64,000 bases of DNA from JBBSUQ01 sp964389755. GTDB lineage: Bacteria; Bacteroidota; Bacteroidia; Flavobacteriales_D; Crocinitomicaceae. Below are positions 42,202 through 50,383 of the stretch, in pieces. The notes beneath the pieces were generated by a model. That model saw nothing but the letters and a program-made list of their open reading frames with translations. It did not search any database and had not been told where the DNA came from. The stretch covers positions 1-64,000 of the forward strand of contig CAYMEW010000015.1 of NCBI GenBank assembly GCA_964389755.1, given 5' to 3'. Position numbers and translations under genes: made by a program. Position 1 is the stretch's first letter, and every line of letters starts with the position of its first letter.

Positions 42202-43954
42202 TTTCTGAAATATAAGGTTGAAAAAGTTCAATATTGTCAATACCGAGAGAATCGCGCACCACCCCGTTCCACATTTCGGTTTTTCGTTGGTTGGTTCCCC
42301 GGTCACATTCTTTGAAATAGCGTTCACGCAGGTCGATTAGTTTCTGATCGTATGTTTGGCAAATGCGTTCAAAACTCGCGACCTGCCGGTCGGATGCGTC
42401 GAATTCAGCCTGCATCTCCCGGCGAAGTATTTCGCAGAGGTCGAAATAAATATTCATAAAGCAGACTGCCTTTGGATCAACAGGCAGGTAATAATAGCTT
42501 TCAAACGGATCGAAAACGGTTTCCGTACAGATAATAATACTATCGCCGGCCCCGGTTCGGTCTGCATAAAGCTGGACGCTAAGATCGTACCTGCGTGCGG
42601 CACTTTGGGTTACCGGTCGCGCGATATCCGTAAGTGTATCCTGTACGGCTTCGCGAAAGCGGATCCTTTTTTCGGACGACCAGTGAATATACGGATGTTC
42701 AAAATTTTCGGTTCGCTGCGGATACTTATTTGTTTCGAAAAAGCGTTTTCCCAGAGTCAGCGGATCGTTGAAAAATGCCGTGTTTTCCGAATGTTCCTCA
42801 TTCAACATCATTTCCCGGTTGTTTTCCCAGAAGAATGCATTGTAGGGCATGGCGATAATATTCCTGTAATCAGCGTAAAGTCCTTCATGGAGCCGGAAAT
42901 GCGGTAGCAAAAAGGGATGTTGATAATCGTAGAAATATAACAGGGCACGCGTGTTTAGAGTATATTCTGCCCGGTTCCGGTCGGCATAATGAATGACATA
43001 CTCAAAGTTAACCTGCCGGAAACGCATTTCTCCGTTCACCTTTTCAAATGTCTTGCTGATATGCAGGTCGAGCCGTTTGATCGTATCGTTCGGGAAAAGC
43101 GGAAGAAAAGGATGCTGTGTCGTATTTTGACAATCGTAATCAATGCGGTAAATAGTGTGGTTTTGCGGATCTATCCAGATCTTGCCGGAAAACATCCGGC
43201 TACTGTCCTGCCGGGGCTGAAAGCGGATCACATAGATCGAGTCATTGTTTTCATCGAGGTAATCGGAAATGCGATTCAGGGTAAAGCGGTCTTTCATTTT
43301 CCGCAAATTCATTTCGAGTGGCGAAAGCGGGAAAAAATCATTGTGTTCCGCCAGATTCATCCGCGTTATGGCCTTTGAATTTTCAGAGGAAAGAAAGAAG
43401 TGATTTTCATAGGGTTGCACTCCGAATCTTCCGGCTTTGAGCGAAAGTCGTTCGAGGTCATTGTTGCGGATCACACTGTTGTAAAAGCATTCAACGAGTT
43501 CGATCTGGCGATCTTCCGCATAGCTTTTTAATTCGTAGTAAGCCCGGGAGGTGTAAGTACTGCCTTGTTTTTTCCGGGCACATTTAAGCAGTAGTTTGTA
43601 AAGCAGATCATCACGCTCGGCGCTGATGTCGACCGTTTCAAGTTCCTGGTAGCTGATCTCCAGCGCGATGTCATAGGTGTTTTGCCCGGCGTTCAGTGCA
43701 ATCAGCCGGGTTTCATAGCCGAACAAATAGATGCGCAGGGTATCCTCCGGGGAGGGAAGATCAAGACTAAAAAATCCGCTTTCATTACTTAAAGTTCCGA
43801 GTTTGGCCTGAAGCGAGAAAATCCGGGAAAAGGGAATGGGTTCACCCGTCCGGTCATTTATCACGTGGCCTTCCACATGGAAATTCTGCGCTCTTGAGAT
43901 CGTAAGATAAAAAACGCTGATCAGGCAGAAAACAGATGTGAGGACCCGGTTCAT
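42167..43954 (-). CDS. CarboxypepD_reg-like exported protein, paralogue 1
   Basis: 595 residues with a signal peptide ending SRAQ. The first 100 residues form a CarboxypepD-regulatory-like domain (VEGHVINDRTGEPIPFSRIF). The rest aligns along its whole length with the following gene: YYELKSYAEDRQIELVECFY, LSPLEMNLRKMKDRF, KIWIDPQNHTIYRIDYDC and AMPYNAFFWENNREM. The two genes are an old tandem duplication that has diverged. Function unknown; a cell-surface role is inferred from the leader and the domain. Confidence 0.8.
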   Translation of the reverse strand: MNRVLTSVFCLISVFYLTISRAQNFHVEGHVINDRTGEPIPFSRIFSLQAKLGTLSNESGFFSLDLPSPEDTLRIYLFGYETRLIALNAGQNTYDIALEISYQELETVDISAERDDLLYKLLLKCARKKQGSTYTSRAYYELKSYAEDRQIELVECFYNSVIRNNDLERLSLKAGRFGVQPYENHFFLSSENSKAITRMNLAEHNDFFPLSPLEMNLRKMKDRFTLNRISDYLDENNDSIYVIRFQPRQDSSRMFSGKIWIDPQNHTIYRIDYDCQNTTQHPFLPLFPNDTIKRLDLHISKTFEKVNGEMRFRQVNFEYVIHYADRNRAEYTLNTRALLYFYDYQHPFLLPHFRLHEGLYADYRNIIAMPYNAFFWENNREMMLNEEHSENTAFFNDPLTLGKRFFETNKYPQRTENFEHPYIHWSSEKRIRFREAVQDTLTDIARPVTQSAARRYDLSVQLYADRTGAGDSIIICTETVFDPFESYYYLPVDPKAVCFMNIYFDLCEILRREMQAEFDASDRQVASFERICQTYDQKLIDLRERYFKECDRGTNQRKTEMWNGVVRDSLGIDNIELFQPYISENESTTPEIQRP

Positions 43955-43955
43955 T

Positions 43956-44414
43956 TTATTTTTTCAGAAAGTCAAATGCGCCTTTGCGTAAGTTGATACC
44001 GTATTCGAGGGAAGCTTTCATACAGGCCAGGAAGTTCGCCCAGCCTTCCGTGTTATCTTTCAGCCATTTGATGCCTGCCTCGTTATTCGGCCTGCTCTTT
44101 TCCGTGACCGTAATAAGCGTTTGTGAACCGTTATCTACCGGCTCAAGGAGGAAATCTACGGTGGTTTTTTGCGCATCGGAGCCCCACGAAAGTGAAACCA
44201 GCTGATCGGGTTCAACCTTTTCGGTTTTTACCGGGAACTCATCGTTAAACTCCGGGAACTTCCAGTAAACTGTTTTCCCGCTTTCGAGCGGTCCAGAACC
44301 TTTTTCAAGAAAGTAGCCGGCCATTTTCACCGGGTCAACAATGGCATCGAATACTTCTGCTACCGGTTTTGCGATTTGCAATTTACAACGGATCTCAAGC
44401 GTTTCGTTTTTCAT
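43956..44414 (-). CDS. SRPBCC/AHSA1-like protein
   Basis: 152 residues. The START-like fold typical of AHSA1 proteins is visible: IAKPVAEVFDAIVDPVKMAGYF at the start, and KWLKDNTEGWANFLACMKASLE in the long C-terminal helix. It likely binds a hydrophobic ligand or partner; specificity unknown. It lies 1 bp upstream of the paralogue genes on the same strand and so may be cotranscribed with them. Confidence 0.82.
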   Translation of the reverse strand: MKNETLEIRCKLQIAKPVAEVFDAIVDPVKMAGYFLEKGSGPLESGKTVYWKFPEFNDEFPVKTEKVEPDQLVSLSWGSDAQKTTVDFLLEPVDNGSQTLITVTEKSRPNNEAGIKWLKDNTEGWANFLACMKASLEYGINLRKGAFDFLKK

Positions 44415-44552
44415 AGACGTTTGTGTTTACACTAAAGTAGCGAGAACCACGGACATGTGGAAGAAAATGACGGGAGAAATGAACACTTTAGCCCTTATGC
44501 AGGTCCGAAAATCCTAAAACGAAAAAGTCTGCAGGCGTTTAGCGTAAAAGTG

Positions 44553-44560
44553 TATTTTTG
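44553..44560 (+). promoter_or_regulatory. Promoter -7 box of the GRDP-like gene
   Basis: TATTTTTG fits TAnnTTTG and ends 11 nt before the ATG at 44572 and 29 nt before the ATG at 44590. Confidence 0.5.
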
Positions 44561-44571
44561 CTTCGGCCGGC

Positions 44572-45066
44572 ATGCCACCGTACAGCCACATGTCGAAATT
44601 AAAAGAACATATACAGCTTTGGGAAAGGATCCGTGATTTTGAAATGGATGATCCGGAAGCCTCTTTTTCATTCACCGACAGACTCTGCCGGGAGCAGGGC
44701 TGGAGTATGCAGTTTGCCATGCGGGCCGTTGCGGAATACAAAAAGTTCATGCTTTTGATCGCCATTTGTGATCATCCCTGTACGCCATCGGAAGCAGTGG
44801 ATGAAGTATGGCACCTGCACCTGATCTATACACGTTCTTACTGGAAGCACTTTTGCGGGGACACCCTGGGACGCGAAGTCCATCACGAACCCACGAAAGG
44901 CATTTCGGAGCAGGAAAATTTCCGCGATCTCTATGAGAAAACACAACGAAGTTATACTGCATTTTTCCTGGAACCAGCTCCGCAGGATATCTGGCCTGGT
45001 GTGGAAGAGCGTTTTGCGACCCGATCTCGCAAAAAAAATCCTTTTCGTATCAAACTATTCAAATGA
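44572..45066 (+). CDS. Glycine-rich-domain-protein-like (GRDP-like) protein
   Basis: 164 residues; the ATG at 44590 (MSKLKEHIQLW) is an equal alternative start. The core EYKKFMLLIAICDHPCTPSEAVDEVWHLHLIYTRSYWKHFCG resembles the conserved block of glycine-rich domain-containing proteins, with invariant DEVWHLHL and later VHHEPTKG. No enzyme residues are known for the family. It overlaps the next gene by 4 bp. In bacteria this family often stands next to genes with a Gly/Cys-rich low-complexity tail, as here. Confidence 0.72.
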   Translation: MPPYSHMSKLKEHIQLWERIRDFEMDDPEASFSFTDRLCREQGWSMQFAMRAVAEYKKFMLLIAICDHPCTPSEAVDEVWHLHLIYTRSYWKHFCGDTLGREVHHEPTKGISEQENFRDLYEKTQRSYTAFFLEPAPQDIWPGVEERFATRSRKKNPFRIKLFK

Positions 45067-45899
45067 ACATACTTTCAACCCTTACGCCCACCGAAACCTA
45101 CCTGTTACTTCAGGGAAATGACGCCCGTTACCGGGATTTGCTCCGCTATACATTTCTGAACCTCGTATTGAAAAAAGTGTTGCAGGTTGAAGAACGGACG
45201 GTACGCACTTCGCGCAGAAGAGATCGTTCGGTTCGCAGCGTGTATGTTTCTACGGGCACGAACTTTGAAGGATATCATCCTGAACCCTGCGAGATGCCTT
45301 TTCTCTATTTTTTCAGGAAAAACGCCACGATGTCCGTGTTAATGCGTCACCTGGTGCGTGCCGCAACGGAAGAAACGTCTGAACGTGCTTACCGGAAACT
45401 GGTGATAACAAGTAATAATCTGAGCGGATTGCTTCGGCAAAATTTTATTCAGCGTGCGCTGGGACGTTTCGCTTATTCAGACCACGGCAGGCAAGTGCGC
45501 GACGGAATCCGGCGATACCTGGATGAGGTGGATCGTGAAATCAGTGCGATGCCTGAAAAAGATCCGCAGAAGGTAATCGAAAAAATGGCTCCTTTGGGCG
45601 GAAACGGATTCCTGCTTGAAAGCTATTCGGGTCAGTGGAAAAAAGAAGTAGACCGGTCACTCAAGCAGGAATTTGAACGGAAACACATGTATACCGATTC
45701 TTCGGAAGCTTTTCCGGCGGCTTTGGGGTGGTTGCTCTTTTACGGCACGGATTTCAGTGACAGCTTTGACCATCATGTCGACAGTGCTTTTGATGCGGCC
45801 TGTTCTGGTTGCGGAACTAGCGATAACTCGGGATGCAACAGTGGATGCAGCAGTTGCGGGAGTGGTTGTAGCGGTTGCGGTGGTTGCGGTGGCAGTTGA
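45063..45899 (+). CDS. TIGR04222-like protein with Cys/Gly-rich tail
   Basis: 278 residues. The N-terminal part (LTPTETYLLLQGNDARYRDLL) and the helical middle resemble the TIGR04222 group. The last 32 residues, from about 247, consist almost only of Cys, Gly, Ser and Asn with eleven Cys. Membrane helices typical of the group are weak or missing here. The tail could bind metal or be modified, both inferred. Its ATG overlaps the GRDP-like gene by 4 bp, so the two are translated together. Confidence 0.65.
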   Translation: MNILSTLTPTETYLLLQGNDARYRDLLRYTFLNLVLKKVLQVEERTVRTSRRRDRSVRSVYVSTGTNFEGYHPEPCEMPFLYFFRKNATMSVLMRHLVRAATEETSERAYRKLVITSNNLSGLLRQNFIQRALGRFAYSDHGRQVRDGIRRYLDEVDREISAMPEKDPQKVIEKMAPLGGNGFLLESYSGQWKKEVDRSLKQEFERKHMYTDSSEAFPAALGWLLFYGTDFSDSFDHHVDSAFDAACSGCGTSDNSGCNSGCSSCGSGCSGCGGCGGS

Positions 45900-45926
45900 G
45901 CGATTCGGTTTTTTTTTTGTATCTTC

Positions 45927-45944
45927 AGGTAACTAAAATTACCT
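45927..45944 (+). promoter_or_regulatory. Leader dyad before the zinc-ribbon gene
   Basis: AGGTAA-CTAAAA-TTACCT lies 3 nt before the ATG at 45948, just after a TATCTTCA box. It could act as an operator or RNA hairpin over the start region. Confidence 0.35.
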
Positions 45945-45947
45945 TTT

Positions 45948-46439
45948 ATGAATGCTAAACAATTTCAACACACCCCGTGTCCGGTTTGTCAGGGCGCGGT
46001 AATCGGCAGGTCTGACAAGCGGTATTGCTCTGTTCAATGTAAAAATGCACATCATCTAGCGGCGCGAAAAATAAACCGACCGATGACGGAAGAACAGAAC
46101 CGACGATTATTACGGAACCTGACACTCCTGGAGGGAATCATGGGAAACGATGGGAAAACGCTTCGGATCCATAAAGATGAACTAATCCGCAGGGGATTCG
46201 ATCCGGACTCGGTGACAGGACTAAAGTTTCGGAAGAACGGATATCGTTTGTATTGTTATCATTTCAGCTTCACGATTTCGGCGGATGGGATTCTGCACGT
46301 TATTAGGCACGATAAAGTAGCAGAAGAGTTGCCGGGATTTTATGAACGCTGGACGATCGACTATCCTGAGAATGGGAAGGTGAATCGGAGGGAACGCCGA
46401 AGAAAGGAACGGCAGAAAAGGTTCAGTCAACGCGAATAG
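45948..46439 (+). CDS. Hypothetical zinc-ribbon protein
   Basis: 163 residues. An N-terminal zinc ribbon has C11-x2-C14 (CPVC) and C27-x3-C31 (CSVQC). A central domain of about 80 residues follows (LRNLTLLEGIMG, then GLKFRKNGYRLYCYHFSFTI). The C-terminus is strongly basic (RRERRRKERQKRF), suggesting nucleic acid contact. The type is common as small uncharacterised genes in Bacteroidota. Partner and role are unknown. Confidence 0.68.
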   Translation: MNAKQFQHTPCPVCQGAVIGRSDKRYCSVQCKNAHHLAARKINRPMTEEQNRRLLRNLTLLEGIMGNDGKTLRIHKDELIRRGFDPDSVTGLKFRKNGYRLYCYHFSFTISADGILHVIRHDKVAEELPGFYERWTIDYPENGKVNRRERRRKERQKRFSQRE

Positions 46440-46678
46440 CTAACGGATAAGAAACGATTATTCTAATTGACAATCAGTGGCTTGTTTAAAAATCCTCAGC
46501 GAATAGCAGATCCGTAGGATCACACGACACCTCATTTAAAGAAATCCATATCCAAAATCTGCCGAAAAACCGGATTCACGCATCCGGAACCCGCCCGTCT
46601 TCCGTTTAAAAAACCATCGGATCTGATGAAATCTCGATGCCGAAGGTCACTCTCATACCTGAAATTCGCGCCGAATCG

Positions 46679-46686
46679 TATCTTTG
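46679..46686 (+). promoter_or_regulatory. Promoter -7 box of rsgA
   Basis: TATCTTTG, identical to the sufS box, ends 5 nt before the rsgA ATG at 46692. The transcript is predicted to start at or next to the start codon. It also argues against the longer upstream frame starting at 46626, which would begin before this promoter. Confidence 0.6.
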
Positions 46687-46691
46687 CATCC

Positions 46692-47642
46692 ATGCCGGTA
46701 CGCGGAAAAGTCATTAAATCGACAGGGAAATGGTACGATGTAGAACTCGAGGACGGGTCACTCGTGCGCTGCCGCATACGTGGAAAGATCCGGCTCGAAA
46801 GCCTGCGAACAACGAACCCGGTTGCCGTGGGAGATCAGGTGCTCATATCCGCAGATACCGACGAAGAAGGTGTTCGCACGATTCTCGACTACGAAGAACG
46901 CACCAACTACATCGTCCGTAAGTCCACCAACCTGTCCAAACAGATGCAGATTCTGGCTGCTAACGTGGACCGGGCCTACCTCATCGTAACGCTGGTGAAT
47001 CCGGTTACACAGCTCGCTTTTATCGATCGTTTCCTCGTTTCAGCGGAGTCCTTTCGGATCCCTGTTACAATTCTGTTCAATAAAACGGATCTGTACAACG
47101 AAGATCAGGCAGAATACCTCCAGGCGCTCATGCACATGTACCGAACGATCGGCTACACCTGCGAAGCGATATCCGCAGAAAACAAAGAGAACATCGATTT
47201 CCTGAAGAATGAGATCGCCGGTAAACAGGTGATGCTTTCCGGGCACAGCGGGGTCGGAAAAAGTACGCTCATCAATACGCTTGATCCGAATTTTAAACTG
47301 AAAACGGGCGAGATCTCGCAGGCGCATTTACAGGGACAGCATACCACGACTTTCGCCGAGATGTTTAAGCTTGACAATGGCGGTTACATCATCGACACAC
47401 CCGGCATCCGCGCATTCGGGATCGTGAACCTCGAGAAAGAATACATTTCGCATTATTTCCCGGAAATGCGCGCTCTGCTCAATCATTGTAAGTTTCACAA
47501 TTGCCTGCACCTCAACGAACCGAAATGTGCCGTGCGCGAAGCAGTGGAAAACGGGGAGATCTATGAAAGCCGTTATCATTCATACCGCCAGTTGATGGAA
47601 GAAGACGAGAACGAGACCTATCGCAAAAACGAATACAAATGA
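46692..47642 (+). CDS. rsgA: Ribosome small-subunit-dependent GTPase A
   Basis: 316 residues from the ATG at 46692. RsgA has an N-terminal OB fold (GKVIKSTGKWYDVELEDG), then a circularly permuted GTPase with G4 NKTDLY near 130, G1 GHSGVGKSTLI near 184, G3 DTPGIRAFG, and a C-terminal zinc knuckle (CKFHNCLHLNEPKCAV). It helps late 30S maturation. dtd starts inside its last codons (4-bp overlap), and mazG follows, so all three share one message. Confidence 0.95.
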   Translation: MPVRGKVIKSTGKWYDVELEDGSLVRCRIRGKIRLESLRTTNPVAVGDQVLISADTDEEGVRTILDYEERTNYIVRKSTNLSKQMQILAANVDRAYLIVTLVNPVTQLAFIDRFLVSAESFRIPVTILFNKTDLYNEDQAEYLQALMHMYRTIGYTCEAISAENKENIDFLKNEIAGKQVMLSGHSGVGKSTLINTLDPNFKLKTGEISQAHLQGQHTTTFAEMFKLDNGGYIIDTPGIRAFGIVNLEKEYISHYFPEMRALLNHCKFHNCLHLNEPKCAVREAVENGEIYESRYHSYRQLMEEDENETYRKNEYK

Positions 47643-48088
47643 GGGCCATCATTCAACGCGTTTCAAAAGCAGCAGTACATATCGACGGGAATACTCATTC
47701 CGCGATTCAAAAAGGATTGATGATCCTGCTCGGAGTGGAAGAAGCAGACACTTCCGAAGATTCGGAGTACCTCGTGAAAAAGATCTCCCAAATGCGGATT
47801 TTTCCGGATAAAGATGGGAAAATGAATCTGTCCGTGCAGGATGTGAACGGAGAATTGCTGCTCGTTAGTCAGTTTACGTTACACGCGTCTACTAAGAAAG
47901 GAAACCGCCCGAGTTTTATAAAGGCTGCGCGACCCGATACGGCGATCCCGCTTTATGAAAAAACGGCTGAGCTATTTAAAGCAGAAGGGATTCCGGTGAA
48001 AACCGGTGTCTTCGGGGCGGATATGCAGGTAGAACTTATTAACGACGGACCCGTAACCGTTATAATCGACTCTAAAAACAGGGAATAA
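47639..48088 (+). CDS. dtd: D-aminoacyl-tRNA deacylase
   Basis: 149 residues, typical Dtd length. It removes D-amino acids wrongly charged on tRNA. SQFTL at 77-81, GNRPSF nearby and the C-terminal NDGPVTVIIDS (GPVT at 137-140) are the two conserved motifs that form the active site across the dimer. It overlaps rsgA by 4 bp and ends one base into the mazG-like start (TAATG). Confidence 0.95.
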   Translation: MRAIIQRVSKAAVHIDGNTHSAIQKGLMILLGVEEADTSEDSEYLVKKISQMRIFPDKDGKMNLSVQDVNGELLLVSQFTLHASTKKGNRPSFIKAARPDTAIPLYEKTAELFKAEGIPVKTGVFGADMQVELINDGPVTVIIDSKNRE

Positions 48089-48417
48089 TGGAACTGAACG
48101 AAGCGCAAAAGATCGTGGACAAGTGGATTAAGGAGTATGGCGTTCGTTATTTCAACGAGCTGACCAATACTGCGATGCTGATGGAAGAAGTAGGGGAGGT
48201 GGCCCGGATCATGGCGCGACGCTACGGCGAGCAAAGCGAGAAAGAAAGTGATAAAGATAAAGACCTGGGCGACGAAATGGCAGATGTGCTGTTCGTCCTG
48301 ATTTGCCTGGCGAACCAAACCGGCATTGACCTTGAAGCAGCCCTGAAAAAGAACCTTGATAAGAAAACGAAGCGCGACGGAACCCGTCACCGCGAAAACC
48401 CGAAACTGAACGATTGA
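48088..48417 (+). CDS. MazG-like nucleotide pyrophosphohydrolase
   Basis: 109 residues, short single-domain MazG. The Mg2+-binding ExxE...ExxD pattern is in MLMEEVGEVARIM near 31 and DEMADVLFVLICLA near 63. It should hydrolyse NTPs or modified nucleotides to NMP and pyrophosphate. It is third in the rsgA-dtd operon and precedes the degenerate helicase-like gene by 1 bp. Confidence 0.85.
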   Translation: MELNEAQKIVDKWIKEYGVRYFNELTNTAMLMEEVGEVARIMARRYGEQSEKESDKDKDLGDEMADVLFVLICLANQTGIDLEAALKKNLDKKTKRDGTRHRENPKLND

Positions 48418-48418
48418 T

Positions 48419-49036
48419 ATGTCACGCGCACTTAAAAAACTCGACGAACGCCTCGAAGGCACGCTATCTGAACTGCAACTGGCTCCGCTCCGGGAAGAAG
48501 AAACGGTGTTGCTATCCAAAAGCAAACAGGGCGGCGATCTCTTGCTGTGCTCACGCGAAAACCTGCTAAATGGCATCGTACTGACTGCTATCCAGAAAGT
48601 ACCTGAGTCGCTCGAAGGTTCACCACGTGTACTCGTCGTTACGGCCAGGCCGGAAAAAGCGTTTGAAATGTATAAACTGGCGCTCGACTTGCTCAAACGC
48701 ACGGAAGTGGATCCGGAACACGCGCACGACACGGGCAACCAGATCGAGCAGCGCAACGACATTTTCGAAGGTGCGGAAATGATCTTCGGAAACCTGCGCC
48801 GCGTCTACGACCTCTACATCCAGAACGGCATCAACATGAACCTCTTGCAACTCGTAATCCTAGACGACCTCGACGAAATGCTTCGCCATGGAAACGCCGG
48901 ACAGCTCAATCGCCTGCTCGAAAGTTTCCCCAAATGCCAGCGCATGGCCATCACCACACAACTTACTCCTAAAGTAGAAAGCATTTTACCCGATTTTCTG
49001 GTGAACCCGGAGGAAAGGGATTTTTTAAATCGTTAA
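48419..49036 (+). CDS. Degenerate DEAD-box domain protein
   Basis: 205 residues covering only one RecA-like domain. Segments correspond to DEAD-box regions: DLLLCSRENLLNGIVLTAIQ (where Walker A should lie, but GKT is missing), VLVVTARPEK (motif Ia region), and VILDDLDEMLRHG (motif II, DEAD changed to DDLD). The second domain is missing. It is probably a non-helicase scaffold or a decayed gene. It follows the MazG-like gene by 1 bp. Its stop overlaps that of the convergent DUF5615 gene (TTAA). Confidence 0.72.
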   Translation: MSRALKKLDERLEGTLSELQLAPLREEETVLLSKSKQGGDLLLCSRENLLNGIVLTAIQKVPESLEGSPRVLVVTARPEKAFEMYKLALDLLKRTEVDPEHAHDTGNQIEQRNDIFEGAEMIFGNLRRVYDLYIQNGINMNLLQLVILDDLDEMLRHGNAGQLNRLLESFPKCQRMAITTQLTPKVESILPDFLVNPEERDFLNR

Positions 49037-49374
49037 GCTAGCGTCAAACAAGCAGGTTTTTCTGGCAATGACTCTTCAATGAAATCACGTATAAGTTCGA
49101 ATCGCTTGATGAATAGCTGCGCAATTTCGTCTGTCCGTAAATTTCCGGTGCGTAACCAAATGATTTTAGGAGGGTGGCCGTTTAATTGGATGAGGTCATA
49201 AAAATCGGTATCAAAACTAACAATGGTATAGTGATGATCTCTGGCAAACCTCCATATTTCAATGTCAGTTGCATCTTCAAGTCCTACTTCCCGGACCTGC
49301 TTCGCATCCGGAAAAACCGTTCTGATTTTGTGTATCACATGAAATGAAATATTTTGATCGAAAAGTAACGTCAT
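49033..49374 (-). CDS. DUF5615 PIN-like protein (probable toxin)
   Basis: 113 residues. The N-terminal LLFDQNISFHVI and the acidic DATDIEIWRFARDHHYTIVSFDTDF match the DUF5615/Mut7-C PIN-like family, with the conserved acidic residues D6, D36, D54 and D56 expected to hold metal. The family is a predicted RNase toxin. Its ATG shares one base with the stop of the DUF433 gene (TAATG), the usual arrangement of this pair. Confidence 0.82.
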   Translation of the reverse strand: MTLLFDQNISFHVIHKIRTVFPDAKQVREVGLEDATDIEIWRFARDHHYTIVSFDTDFYDLIQLNGHPPKIIWLRTGNLRTDEIAQLFIKRFELIRDFIEESLPEKPACLTLA

Positions 49375-49595
49375 TAGGCAACCCTAAATCGTTGTTCACG
49401 ATCCGCTGCATAAGCCAAACAGGCACGTATTTGATCCTCTGTTAATTCCGGGAAATCGGAAATAATTTCCTGAACGGACATACCGGATGCGAGCCAGTTT
49501 AAAACATCAAATACCGTTATGCGGGTACCGTTGATACACGGTTTCCCAAAACGAATTTCCGCATGGATGGAAATGTATTTTTTATAATCGATCAT
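49374..49595 (-). CDS. DUF433 protein (probable antitoxin)
   Basis: 73 residues, the usual size. GKPCINGTRITVFDVLNWLASGMSVQEIISDFP is the full DUF433 signature with a predicted helix-turn-helix in the last half. It is expected to bind DNA and neutralise the DUF5615 partner just downstream. The gene lies directly after the rsgA-mazG operon on the other strand. Confidence 0.88.
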   Translation of the reverse strand: MIDYKKYISIHAEIRFGKPCINGTRITVFDVLNWLASGMSVQEIISDFPELTEDQIRACLAYAADREQRFRVA

Positions 49596-49788
49596 GATTC
49601 GTTCTTATTAGCTAATTTACGAATTCTATTTCGAAAAGTATGCATGAGTGGCATAAAATGCTGAGAATAAAGGAGGGGAGATTTCTCGCACCTAAATCGA
49701 ATTCTGCCAGTCACAACGCTATCGTTCACGCAACAATTTATCGGCTCTTGTGCTAATTTCGAACAGCTTCAAAAAGTGCCGAGCCGTT

Positions 49789-49932
49789 TCAAATGAAATA
49801 CAACGCTGGAGTAAGTGAAATAGTATTTCCGAAGAAATAGGTAGTGTAACCTTCGCCATGCGAATCCTGATAATCGTATTCAAGGCCGGACTTCAGTAAC
49901 AGTTGGATCAGGCATTGTTGGTAAACTTTCAC
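49789..49932 (-). CDS. Small coupled protein, 47 residues
   Basis: A GTG at 49932 overlaps the stop of the upstream 146-residue gene as GTGA. The frame reads MKVYQQCLIQLLLKSGLEYD and ends at a TGA at 49789-49791. The overlap form and the protein-like composition suggest a translated small gene. It could also be the shortened C-terminal end of a longer ancestral protein. Function unknown. Confidence 0.5.
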   Translation of the reverse strand: MKVYQQCLIQLLLKSGLEYDYQDSHGEGYTTYFFGNTISLTPALYFI

Positions 49933-50369
49933 GTATATGAAAAATCAATTGAAATTTCCCGGTTTCGTTTAGAGCGGGTCGCTGATGCACGCCGGACGGA
50001 AGCATCTTCTTTATCGATTTTCTTAAGCGTAAATCCCAAATCGAGCATGTGGTCAATAAACTCCCGCAGGCCTTTATTGATGACCCAGTATTTGAAATAC
50101 GCTTCAAGCGAGGCTTTGCCGGTCTTCAAAATGGCCTCTGTGGAGTCTTCAATGGGCTGAAAATGAATGTTTAGAGTTGGGAAGGTAATAACCACCTCAC
50201 AATCGAAATTTTTTGAATCGTAAGTGAGTATGGAATGAATGATCCCGTGATCGTTGATCACAATAAATTCTTTATTTTTTTGAAACTCCCACATTTGTTC
50301 TACACCTCTAAAATATTTATTTCTGAGTTTCCAATCGAAATCGGATAATTGAACTTTAACCTTCCTCAA
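49929..50369 (-). CDS. Hypothetical protein
   Basis: 146 residues, no signal peptide, mixed alpha-beta with a basic tail (RRASATRSKRNREISIDF). No family is recognised. It ends with a GTGA overlap into a small 47-codon frame. It lies between the DUF433/DUF5615 pair and a DUF2254 gene transcribed the other way. Its place beside toxin-antitoxin genes suggests accessory status, nothing more. Confidence 0.55.
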   Translation of the reverse strand: MRKVKVQLSDFDWKLRNKYFRGVEQMWEFQKNKEFIVINDHGIIHSILTYDSKNFDCEVVITFPTLNIHFQPIEDSTEAILKTGKASLEAYFKYWVINKGLREFIDHMLDLGFTLKKIDKEDASVRRASATRSKRNREISIDFSYT

Positions 50370-50383
50370 ACGTTGGTATATCC

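Noticed and set aside
46626..46691. Longer N-terminus for RsgA
   Set aside because: It would start before the TATCTTTG promoter box, and the extra residues are not part of the family; the ATG at 46692 fits the OB-fold start.
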